This document shows, piece after piece, positions 24,654 through 31,191 of a DNA stretch of 36,076 nt. The position numbers and the translations under genes were made by a program. The stretch is from Anaerolineae bacterium. GTDB taxonomy: Bacteria > Chloroflexota > Anaerolineae > Anaerolineales > Villigracilaceae. Location of the stretch: contig JAKLPV010000012.1 of NCBI GenBank assembly GCA_022013685.1, positions 1 through 36,076 of the forward strand, given 5' to 3'. The notes beneath the pieces were generated by a model, which searched no databases, was not told the DNA's origin, and saw only the letters and a program-made list of their open reading frames with translations. How positions within the stretch are numbered: the stretch's first letter is position 1; every line of letters begins with the position of its first letter.

Positions 24654-24785
24654 CAGGCCTAAATCATCTGACATTTGTCACCTTTCGCGCCGGTGGGGTA
24701 TCTCGTAACCCAAAGAATTGATCTTTGTGCTTGTAATCGCCCTTTCAGCGCGTTATACTCAAACCCGAAAACACAGGCTGTGAAT
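24654..24785. repeat. Repeat unit G, right boundary of the cassette array
   Basis: It contains only the core part CAGGCCTAAATCATCTGACA to CGCGCCGGTGGGG, then the unique sequence that provides the promoter of the + strand gene at 24799. The segment shared with repeat E is 24654-24785 against 22331-22465. Confidence 0.85.
24731..24759 (+). promoter_or_regulatory. Promoter of the membrane-protein gene at 24799
   Basis: TTGTAA (24731-24736), 17-bp spacer, TATACT (24754-24759); transcription start expected near 24766, giving a ~33-nt leader with AAGGA before the ATG. Confidence 0.6.
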
Positions 24786-24798
24786 GGAAAGGATACCC

Positions 24799-25344
24799 AT
24801 GAATATTTTCGACTCTCAACGGGAAATGCGCTCCGCCTTTTTGGGCGGCTTTGCCGGACAACTGGTCTCCGGCCTGATCTGGCTGGCAGCTTCGGCCTCC
24901 AGCCTGTGGATTTCGCCGCGCACAGGCATGGCCGTGCTTTTTTTCGGGAGCATGTTCATCTTCCCGCTCACCCAGTTCAGCCTGCGCCTGCTTGGGCGCC
25001 CCGGTAAAGTCAGCGCTGAAAATGGGCTTTGGGCGCTCGGCACACAGACCGCCTTTACCGTGCCGATCAACTTCCTGCTGGTGGCTGCGGCCACGCTTTA
25101 CCGCGAAACCTGGTTCTTCCCGGCGGCGATGATCGTGGTCGGCGCACATTACCTGCCTTTTATCACCCTTTACGGAATGAAAATGTTTGGCCTGCTGGCC
25201 GGCTTGCTGGTCCTGGCCGGAGCCGGGCTGGCGCTCTACGGCCCCTCAATTTTTAGCCTTGGCGGCTGGCTGACAGCGGCGATCCTGATCGTATTCGCTT
25301 TTGTCGGGCGGCAACTGGCGTTGAGCGAGGAAAAACCCAAATAG
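24799..25344 (+). CDS. Polytopic membrane protein (DUF7010-like), unknown function
   Basis: 181 residues with about five to six membrane segments: ~17-38, ~45-65, ~83-100, ~108-125, ~130-150 and ~153-172. The start MNIFDSQREMRSAFLGGFAGQLVSGLIWL and the general layout recall the DUF7010 family, but I hold that match loosely. AAGGA lies 6 nt before the ATG at 24799; an in-frame ATG at 24784 is less well placed. The gene is on the opposite strand from the whole array and marks its right border. Its promoter is part of the sequence copied into repeat E. It ends at the bidirectional terminator at 25369, facing htpG. Confidence 0.8.
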   Translation: MNIFDSQREMRSAFLGGFAGQLVSGLIWLAASASSLWISPRTGMAVLFFGSMFIFPLTQFSLRLLGRPGKVSAENGLWALGTQTAFTVPINFLLVAAATLYRETWFFPAAMIVVGAHYLPFITLYGMKMFGLLAGLLVLAGAGLALYGPSIFSLGGWLTAAILIVFAFVGRQLALSEEKPK

Positions 25345-25368
25345 ACCGGATGTTTTTTATAAGCTGAT

Positions 25369-25406
25369 CAAAGAGAATAGCCCACTGGTGTGGGCTATTC
25401 TCTTTG
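25369..25406. terminator. Bidirectional terminator between the membrane gene and htpG
   Basis: A 16-bp perfect stem CAAAGAGAATAGCCCA/TGGGCTATTCTCTTTG with the 6-nt loop CTGGTG. It lies 25 bp after the + gene and 46 bp past the htpG stop. Confidence 0.8.
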
Positions 25407-25451
25407 TCGTTGTTCAATGGGCAAATGCGCGGCCTGCGCGCCTGGCAGTGG

Positions 25452-27332
25452 CTAGGCCTTTGCGGCCAGGGCCGCTTCCATAATTTGCTGCATGCGCTCG
25501 GCCAGGCCAGATGGGTCGGGGTGCAAACCTTCAACAAGCAAGGCATTATCAAAAATCTGCTCGATGATAACGCTGCGTAAAGCCGCATCGGTTTCAGGCT
25601 TGAGCAGACTCTTCAAGAGCGAGTGAGACGGGTTCAATTCAAGGATCTTTTTCGGAATTTCGTATTCTTTGCCCAAATACTTATAAACACGCTGCAATTC
25701 CGGGTTGAGCGCACCCTCGGGATCCACCAAACGGGCCAGCGATTGTGACAAACGCTTGCTGGCGCGCACATCGGTCACGCGTTCGCCCAACACTTCCTTG
25801 AAACGTTCGATCAGGGTAGTGAAATCTGCATCAGCGATGCGCTCGATTTCATTCTCCTGGGCCGGCTCCTGCTCGGCGCTCACTTCGGCCTGGGCAACAT
25901 TTTTCAGCTCAAAGTCCTTGTACTTGCGCAAGCCCATCAACAGGAACGAATCCATCGGCTCGGTCAGCAGAAGCACCTCCATGCCCTGCTCACGAAAAGT
26001 ATCCAGATGCGGGCTGCGTAAAACCGACCTGGAGTCTTCGCCGACGATGTAGTAGATCTCTTTTTGGCCCTCTTTCATCCGTCCGCTGTAATCAGCCAGC
26101 CCGGACCAGGTTTCGGTGTGCAGGTTGGTGCGGAAGCGCAGCAGGTCGTGCAGTTTCTCGCCTTCAACCATATCAGAAGCAACCCCCTGCTTGAGATATC
26201 CGCCGAATTCCTGCCAGAAGGCTTCATATTTTTCCGGGCTGTTTTTGACAAGCGATTCAAGTTCTTTCAACACCTGGCCGGTCAATACTTTTTTCAGGCG
26301 CGGCATCAGCCCGCTGGCCTGAACCGTCTCGCGTGCGACATTGAGCGGCAGATCTTCTGAATCGACCACGCCCTGCACAAAGCGCAAGTATTCTGGCAGC
26401 AGGTCCTTGTTGTACTCATCGATCAGGATGTTGCGCGAATACAACTTCAGGCCGTCTTCCTTGCGCAGGGCAAACATGCCGCGCTCGGCTTTGGCCGGGA
26501 TGTATAACAAGGCATATATCTGCACCGGCGCATCGGTCACAAAGTGGATGCGCGTCAGCGGCTCTTCCCAATCCAGCGTGGTCTGGCGGTAGAAATCCTG
26601 GTACTGCTCCTCGCTGAGTTCAGATTTCGAGGTGCGCCAGAGCGAGGTGCGTTTATTGACGGCTTCTTTTGCCTCGCCAATGTAAATTGGGAAACCGATG
26701 TAGTCTGAATGGCGATGGATAACGTTCTGGATGCGGAATTCTTCGGCGAACTCGGCGGCATCTTCCTTCAACTGGATTTCGATTTTTGTGCCGCGTTCAG
26801 CCATTTCGGCTGCGCTGACCTGGTAGGTGTCGTCGCCGGTGGCATACCAACTGACCGCCTCTGCATCCGGGCGATAGGAGCGCGAAGTAACCCGCACCCA
26901 GTCTGCGGCCATGAAAACGGAATAGAATCCGACGCCGAACTGGCCGATGATTTGTGAGAAATCCGCGTTCTTGTCTTGAGATGCCTGGATGAATTTGCGC
27001 GCCCCCGATTCGGCGATCGTGCCGAGATGTTCGATAATTTCTTCGCGGGTCATGCCAATGCCGCTGTCTTGAATGCTTATCTTGCGCTGGTCCTTATCGA
27101 CCTGGATGCGAATCGCCAGCTCAGCTTCGGGATCAAGCACATCCTGGCTGGTCAGCATTTCGAAACGCAGGCGGTTAAGGGCATCTGAAGCGTTCGAAAG
27201 CAGTTCGCGCAAGAAAACTTCGCGCTCTTTATAAAGGGAATGGATAAGGATATTGAGAAGTTGTTTGGTTTCTGCTTTGAAGGAAAAAGATTGGACAGCT
27301 TCAGGGTTTGTGGTTGGATTGGGTTCGGTCAT
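25452..27332 (-). CDS. htpG: Molecular chaperone HtpG (Hsp90)
   Basis: 626 residues, the normal HtpG length. The N-terminal GHKL ATPase domain has SLYKEREVFLRELLSNASDALNRLRFE (the catalytic Glu and the ATP-binding Asn), DSGIGMTREEIIEHLGTIAESGA and GQFGVGFYSVFMAA. The middle domain has LPLNVARETVQ, and the C-terminal dimerisation domain ends the protein. It uses ATP to remodel client proteins in the cytoplasm, usually after stress. I chose the ATG at 27332 (MTEPNPTT) because GGAG lies 7 nt upstream; a longer frame from 27464 has no ribosome site and reads across the promoter. No CIRCE-type heat-shock operator is visible. Confidence 0.95.
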   Translation of the reverse strand: MTEPNPTTNPEAVQSFSFKAETKQLLNILIHSLYKEREVFLRELLSNASDALNRLRFEMLTSQDVLDPEAELAIRIQVDKDQRKISIQDSGIGMTREEIIEHLGTIAESGARKFIQASQDKNADFSQIIGQFGVGFYSVFMAADWVRVTSRSYRPDAEAVSWYATGDDTYQVSAAEMAERGTKIEIQLKEDAAEFAEEFRIQNVIHRHSDYIGFPIYIGEAKEAVNKRTSLWRTSKSELSEEQYQDFYRQTTLDWEEPLTRIHFVTDAPVQIYALLYIPAKAERGMFALRKEDGLKLYSRNILIDEYNKDLLPEYLRFVQGVVDSEDLPLNVARETVQASGLMPRLKKVLTGQVLKELESLVKNSPEKYEAFWQEFGGYLKQGVASDMVEGEKLHDLLRFRTNLHTETWSGLADYSGRMKEGQKEIYYIVGEDSRSVLRSPHLDTFREQGMEVLLLTEPMDSFLLMGLRKYKDFELKNVAQAEVSAEQEPAQENEIERIADADFTTLIERFKEVLGERVTDVRASKRLSQSLARLVDPEGALNPELQRVYKYLGKEYEIPKKILELNPSHSLLKSLLKPETDAALRSVIIEQIFDNALLVEGLHPDPSGLAERMQQIMEAALAAKA

Positions 27333-27363
27333 AACGATCTCCATCAAAATAGTTTTTTTAAAT

Positions 27364-27392
27364 TTTATCTCATCTGCAGCGGGTCTTGACAA
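27364..27392 (-). promoter_or_regulatory. Promoter of htpG
   Basis: On the - strand, TTGTCA (27392-27387), a 17-bp spacer and GATAAA (27369-27364), about 30 bp before the start codon. Confidence 0.6.
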
Positions 27393-27504
27393 GAGTTTTA
27401 TAAGAAAAACATCTGCGTAAGCAGCCGCCGGTTCTACCCGGACCAGATTACCAAATAATAGCACTGAACCTGTTTTTGGGGCAAGTCGGTCTACTTCCAG
27501 AATA

Positions 27505-27681
27505 GTAATCGTTCAGGGATCCCAAAAGGGCTCTGTGGTAATTTGTCATTTCGAAGGAGCGTTCCCCGGCAAGATCATCCGGGGTGAAAGAACCCAGCGA
27601 CTGAGAAATCTTCGCCACGGTAGCAAAAGATTTCTCCCTGCGGTCGAAATGACAAAGTTTGGTGTACCCCTGAACAATTAC
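27505..27681. repeat. Nested palindromic repeat, second copy of the TTGTCATTTCGA family
   Basis: Outer arms GTAATCGTTCAGGG and CCCTGAACAATTAC (one mismatch), middle arms TTGTCATTTCGA/TCGAAATGACAA (27543-27554, 27644-27655), inner arms GAGAAATCTT/AAGATTTCTC (27603-27612, 27627-27636). Middle and inner parts match the element at 11815-11959; the outer arms differ. In the 27333-27851 gap this repeat and the htpG promoter are all I can identify. Confidence 0.8.
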
Positions 27682-27851
27682 TCAGAATAAAGACAAGCTG
27701 TAATTTAAAACCCAAACCCCGTTCAGACCGGCCCAGGTCGTTACGAGGTTTGTTGTCAGGAGGTTTCCCGACACGAGGAGAATGTACTTTCTATTCTACG
27801 GATGAAGTTAAGCCAGACCTGAACAGGGGATAAGAAAAGGATTAGAAAACA

Positions 27852-28469
27852 TCAGGCCAGGGCGTTCAAAATCTGTTCCAGTGTAATTGGCCCTTCACGC
27901 AAGACGCGCGGCTGTCCCTCGGTGCAATCCACTACCGTTGAGGGCGTTCCTCCCGGCGTCACCCCGCCATCCAGGATCAGCGCAATGCGCCCGTCCAGCT
28001 GGGCCTGCACTCCGCGCGCCGTTGACGGGCTGGATTGTCCCGAACGATTGGCCGAAGTTACCGCCAGCGGCCCGGTCAGGCGCAGCAAATCGCGAGTCGG
28101 CTCAAAATCAGGAATGCGCACCCCAACCGTGGCATAAGGTGTAACCGCATCAGGGATGCTGGGATGGCGCGGCACAACCAGGGTTAGCGGGCCGGGCCAA
28201 AAGCGGCGCGCCAGTTTCTGGCACATACTGTTGACTCCCATTGCCACCCGCTCCATTTGCTCGAAATCACCGATCAAAATGGGGATCGCCTTATCATCGC
28301 CCCGCCCCTTGGCTTCGTAAATATTGGCAACCGCAATCTCGTTGAACACCAGCGCCCCCAACCCGTAGACAGTGTCCGTCGGGAAAGCCACCAGGCCGCC
28401 AGCCGCCAGGGTATCGATCGCCTTTGCCAAAGCATTAGGGTCAGTAATGGGAAGAAGCTCTGTTTCCAT
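27852..28469 (-). CDS. tsaC: L-threonylcarbamoyladenylate synthase (TsaC/YrdC domain)
   Basis: 205 residues containing only the YrdC/Sua5 catalytic domain (no C-terminal Sua5 domain), hence TsaC-type. Conserved motifs: GGLVAFPTDTVYGLGA, YEAKGRGDDKAIPILI (nucleotide-binding KxR region), FWPGPLTLVVP, VGVRIPD and PLAVTSANRSGQSSPST. It makes threonylcarbamoyl-AMP from Thr, bicarbonate and ATP, the first step of t6A formation at position 37 of ANN-decoding tRNAs. It lies 42 bp after prmC, the common neighbour order prfA-prmC-tsaC. It has its own promoter that ends 6 nt before the ATG, and no Shine-Dalgarno. Confidence 0.92.
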   Translation of the reverse strand: METELLPITDPNALAKAIDTLAAGGLVAFPTDTVYGLGALVFNEIAVANIYEAKGRGDDKAIPILIGDFEQMERVAMGVNSMCQKLARRFWPGPLTLVVPRHPSIPDAVTPYATVGVRIPDFEPTRDLLRLTGPLAVTSANRSGQSSPSTARGVQAQLDGRIALILDGGVTPGGTPSTVVDCTEGQPRVLREGPITLEQILNALA

Positions 28470-28475
28470 AAGAAA

Positions 28476-28505
28476 TTTATACCCTGTTTTCGTTCAAATT
28501 GTCCA
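28476..28505 (-). promoter_or_regulatory. tsaC promoter, leaderless type
   Basis: On the - strand, TGGACA (28505-28500), an 18-bp spacer and TATAAA (28481-28476), then 6 nt to the ATG at 28469. It lies in the prmC-tsaC gap. Confidence 0.65.
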
Positions 28506-28511
28506 TAGCAA

Positions 28512-29351
28512 TTAAGTATCAATCGCCAGCAAACGGTCGATGCCTGCCAGATCTTTGTGAATCTGAACCTTTGCGCCGGGGAAGTGGCTTTTGGCTGTTT
28601 CGAGAGCAATTTCTCCCTGCCCGGCTTCGATCTCCACGCGGATCGCGCCGCCCTCGGCCAGATACCGTTTCGATTCGGCGAGCAAACGCCGGGTGACGAT
28701 CATCCCGTCCGGGCCGCCATCCAGCGCCAGGGTCGGTTCGTGGCCGTAAACATCCAGCCCGTGCAGGGTTTCGGTGGGGATGTAGGGCGGATTCGAGAGA
28801 ATCAAGTCGAAAGACGAAAGACCAAAGACCAAGGCTGTCGCTTTGTCGCGTTCGTCTTTTGTCTCAAACAAATCGGCTTCGTAAAAGCGGATGCGCCCCC
28901 CCAGCCCGTGCTTTTCGGCGTTTAAGCGGGCGACCGCCAGGGCCGCGGGGGAAATATCCGTCGCGACGATCCCGGCATTCGGAAGCACGGTCGCCAGGGT
29001 AACGGGGATGCAGCCCGAGCCGGTACAAAGATCGAGGATGCGCAAACCCGCTTCCGGCTGGGAGCGCATCCGCACCCAGGCCAGGGCAGATTCGATCAGC
29101 AGTTCCGTCTCCGGGCGCGGGATCAGCACCTCGGGCGTGACATGAAAATCCAGCCCGTAAAATTCCCAATGGCCGAGAATATAAGGCAGCGGTTCGCCCT
29201 GTTCGAAACGTTGGCGGGCCTGCTGAAAGGCCTGCTCCTGTTCGGGCGTCAGGCTGGCTTCGGGGTGGGCAAACAGCCAGGCCCGATTGCGCCCGCTGAC
29301 ATGCGCCAGGAGCACCTGCATTTCGAAACTCCTGAGCCAGTCTTTAATCAC
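28512..29351 (-). CDS. prmC: Peptide chain release factor N5-glutamine methyltransferase
   Basis: 279 residues. The N-terminal helical domain binds the release factor; the methyltransferase domain has LDLCTGSGCIPVTLA for S-adenosylmethionine binding and the catalytic NPPY in LILSNPPYIPTE, followed by EPTLALDGGPDG. PrmC methylates the Gln of the GGQ motif in RF1 and RF2, raising release activity. It follows prfA, its substrate's gene. I chose the GTG at 29351 because it overlaps (GTGA) the stop of a short leader ORF with a strong GGAGG; a TTG at 29363 is possible but has no ribosome site. Confidence 0.92.
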   Translation of the reverse strand: MIKDWLRSFEMQVLLAHVSGRNRAWLFAHPEASLTPEQEQAFQQARQRFEQGEPLPYILGHWEFYGLDFHVTPEVLIPRPETELLIESALAWVRMRSQPEAGLRILDLCTGSGCIPVTLATVLPNAGIVATDISPAALAVARLNAEKHGLGGRIRFYEADLFETKDERDKATALVFGLSSFDLILSNPPYIPTETLHGLDVYGHEPTLALDGGPDGMIVTRRLLAESKRYLAEGGAIRVEIEAGQGEIALETAKSHFPGAKVQIHKDLAGIDRLLAIDT

Positions 29352-29413
29352 CGACGCTTCCAAAGGTCATGCGGTTGAGCAGGCTGCGCTGCAATGGGAA
29401 TGAGTTTTTTCAT
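29348..29413 (-). CDS. 21-codon leader ORF coupled to prmC
   Basis: It starts ATGAAAAAACTCATT (MKKLIPIAAQ) and ends HDLWKRR with a TGA that overlaps the prmC GTG as GTGA. GGAGG lies 11 nt before the ATG, or 8 nt before an in-frame TTG directly preceding it. prmC itself has only a weak ribosome site, so ribosomes finishing this peptide would reinitiate at prmC. The peptide has no known family. It lies after the prfA terminator. Confidence 0.55.
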   Translation of the reverse strand: MKKLIPIAAQPAQPHDLWKRR

Positions 29414-29437
29414 CAATGTTCCGTCCTCCAACAAAAA

Positions 29438-29477
29438 TCCGCAGAACTTGCCAGCCTGAACTGACAAATTCTGCGGA
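29438..29477 (-). terminator. Terminator or attenuator between prfA and prmC
   Basis: On the - strand, the stem TCCGCAGAA...TTCTGCGGA, extended inward to 12 of 13 pairs, is followed by TTTTTG. It lies 26 bp after the prfA stop and 25 bp before the prmC leader ORF, so readthrough would set prmC expression. Confidence 0.7.
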
Positions 29478-29502
29478 CAGTGTTCACAGGGATAAAGTGT
29501 CT

Positions 29503-30579
29503 TTATTCGTCGTCATCGTCTGAACCAGCCGAAAGCCGGTCGGCTTCGTCGCGGGTTGAAAGTTCTTCGATGAAAATTTCAATTTCGCCGTTCATCACCA
29601 CCGGCAGGTTGTAAGATGAAACCCCAATGCGATGGTCTGTGACGCGGCTCTGCGGATAATTGTAGGTGCGGATTTTTTCAGAACGCTCGCCGGTGCCGAC
29701 CTGTGAGCGGCGATCAGCTTCCTGCTCGGCATGTCGTTTGTTTTCTGCCAGCTCGAACAGACGCGCGCGTAAAATACTCATGGCGCGCAATTTGTTTTGC
29801 AGTTGTGAACGTTCGTCCTGGCAGGTAACGACCATGCCGCTCGGTTTGTGGGTCAGGCGCACGGCGGTCGAATTCTTCTGAACATTCTGCCCGCCCGCTC
29901 CCGCCGATTTATAGACTTCAATTTCGACATCGGACTCTGGGATGTGGATTTCTACTTCATCCACTTCGGCCATGACGGCAACCGTGGCGGTGGAGGTGTG
30001 GATACGCCCCTGCGACTCGGTAGCCGGGACGCGCTGAACGCGATGGACACCCGACTCATATTTGAGTTTGGAATATGCGCCCTGGCCCTTGATCTCAAAG
30101 GTGATTTCTTTGTAACCGCCAATCCCGATTTCGTTGGCCGAAAGAATTTCAGATTTCCAGCGCTGGCGCTCAGCGTACAGGCTGTACATGCGGAACAAAT
30201 CGGCGGCAAAGAGGGCGGCTTCATCGCCGCCTGTTCCGGCGCGCACTTCGACGATCACGTTTCGGTCATCGCGCGGGTCTTTTGGAACAAGCATGCCCTT
30301 CATCGCTTTTTCAAGAGCAGGAATTTGCTCGTCAAGTTCGCTTATTTCCGTCTCTGCCAGCGAGAGCATCTCTTGATCTTTTTCAGTTTCGAGCATCAGG
30401 CGGGCTTCTGCCTGTCGTTTGAGCGCGCTGCGGTATTCGCGGGCTTTTTCAACCAGCGCTTCCAGGTCACTGCGTTCCTTGTTGATTTCGGCAGCGCGCT
30501 GGTAGTCGCTGCCGATTTCCAGCAATTGCCGGGTAAGTTCTTCGTAGCGTTCTTCAATTCCTGCCAGTTTTTCGAGCAT
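29503..30579 (-). CDS. prfA: Peptide chain release factor 1
   Basis: 358 residues, the standard RF1 length. The stop-codon recognition tripeptide PAT is at 185-187 (RVPATESQGRIHT), which identifies RF1 (UAA/UAG) rather than RF2. The peptidyl-hydrolysis motif GGQ is at 229-231 in GAGGQNVQKNSTAVRLTHKPSG, and the Gln is the site methylated by PrmC, encoded next. AAGGA lies 7-8 nt before the ATG. The acidic tail SAGSDDDDE is slightly unusual. A TATAAT at 30646-30641 (- strand) and a GC-rich hairpin in the leader precede it. Confidence 0.96.
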   Translation of the reverse strand: MLEKLAGIEERYEELTRQLLEIGSDYQRAAEINKERSDLEALVEKAREYRSALKRQAEARLMLETEKDQEMLSLAETEISELDEQIPALEKAMKGMLVPKDPRDDRNVIVEVRAGTGGDEAALFAADLFRMYSLYAERQRWKSEILSANEIGIGGYKEITFEIKGQGAYSKLKYESGVHRVQRVPATESQGRIHTSTATVAVMAEVDEVEIHIPESDVEIEVYKSAGAGGQNVQKNSTAVRLTHKPSGMVVTCQDERSQLQNKLRAMSILRARLFELAENKRHAEQEADRRSQVGTGERSEKIRTYNYPQSRVTDHRIGVSSYNLPVVMNGEIEIFIEELSTRDEADRLSAGSDDDDE

Positions 30580-30610
30580 ACATCAATCCTTGGTCAAAAA
30601 TACGAAAAGA

Positions 30611-30646
30611 AACGCGGCCTGCCTTGCGCCGCGTTGCAGAATTATA
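30611..30646 (-). promoter_or_regulatory. prfA -10 box with leader hairpin/terminator
   Basis: On the - strand, TATAAT (30646-30641) is followed within 6 bp by the stem AACGCGGC/GCCGCGTT (loop 9 nt) and a T-rich run. The hairpin may terminate the upstream uvrC operon, or act as an attenuator at the start of the prfA transcript. Confidence 0.5.
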
Positions 30647-30661
30647 CCAACAAACCAGCCT

Positions 30662-30805
30662 CTAAAATGTTGTCACAGCCGATAGAATCAGCGAAAACAA
30701 CAGTATCAGCGAAATCACAACAAACACAATCCGGTAAATCAGCATTTTCAGCCCATCACCCTTATTTTTTTGGGGTTTGTTCCCTACAGGTTTCTTGCTT
30801 GCCAT
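30662..30805 (-). CDS. 47-residue single-pass membrane protein
   Basis: MASKKPVGNKPQKNKGDGLK is a basic, unstructured N-terminus; MLIYRIVFVVISLILLFSLILSAVTTF is one membrane helix reaching the C-terminus. GGAG, 8 nt before the ATG, overlaps the end of the response-regulator gene, which stops 5 nt upstream, so translation is probably coupled. Topology by the positive-inside rule would be N-in. I do not know a family. It may tether or regulate a partner in the uvrC/response-regulator operon. Confidence 0.7.
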   Translation of the reverse strand: MASKKPVGNKPQKNKGDGLKMLIYRIVFVVISLILLFSLILSAVTTF

Positions 30806-30810
30806 TCAAA

Positions 30811-31191
30811 TTACTCCTTGCCATATTTTTGCCATACAGACTGCATGGCCGTTTCCAGTTCGTCAAGCGTAGCCGGTTTCATCACATAGCCATCCGCGCC
30901 CAAGTTGAGCGCCTCATCCACCTGGATGTCGGTCGCTTCCGAGGAAAGCATGATCACCGGCAGGTCGTTCCACTCGGGCCGGCGGCGGATAAATTCCAGC
31001 ATCATAATCCCGGTGACTTCGGGCATGCTGATATCGAGCAGGAACAGGTCAGGGCGGTTACCATCCAGCAATTCTTTGGCCGCCAGGCGCGCATTGAGAA
31101 AATGACGCGCAGAAAGGTCGAGCATCTTTAACATCAAAATGATCGCTCCGGCCATCTCCTGGTCGTCATCCACAATCCAGATTGTTTTCAT
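30811..31191 (-). CDS. Single-domain response regulator (CheY-like)
   Basis: 126 residues, a receiver domain only. Acidic pocket in IVDDDQEM, phosphoacceptor Asp in FLLDISMPEVTG, switch Ser in VIMLSSEA, and the Lys of GYVMKPATLDEL. No output domain, so it acts by protein contact, like CheY or Spo0F. Its ATG overlaps the uvrC stop by 4 nt (ATGA), and a 47-residue membrane protein follows. No histidine kinase is nearby. Confidence 0.9.
   Translation of the reverse strand: MKTIWIVDDDQEMAGAIILMLKMLDLSARHFLNARLAAKELLDGNRPDLFLLDISMPEVTGIMMLEFIRRRPEWNDLPVIMLSSEATDIQVDEALNLGADGYVMKPATLDELETAMQSVWQKYGKE

Noticed and set aside
17161..24785. CRISPR array
   Set aside because: Repeats are ~300 bp and spacers are whole genes; no 24-40 bp repeat-spacer pattern and no cas genes.
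25452..27464. HtpG starting at 27464 with an N-terminal extension
   Set aside because: The extra 44 residues cover the promoter and lack a ribosome site; the normal HtpG start is at 27332.
27682..27851. A small gene or RNA between the palindromic repeat and tsaC
   Set aside because: No frame with a start and ribosome site and no convincing structure; nothing identifiable there.
29848..31131. 427-codon + strand frame across prfA and the response regulator
   Set aside because: It is antisense to prfA, the micro-protein and the receiver gene, which have unmistakable motifs; the frame has none.
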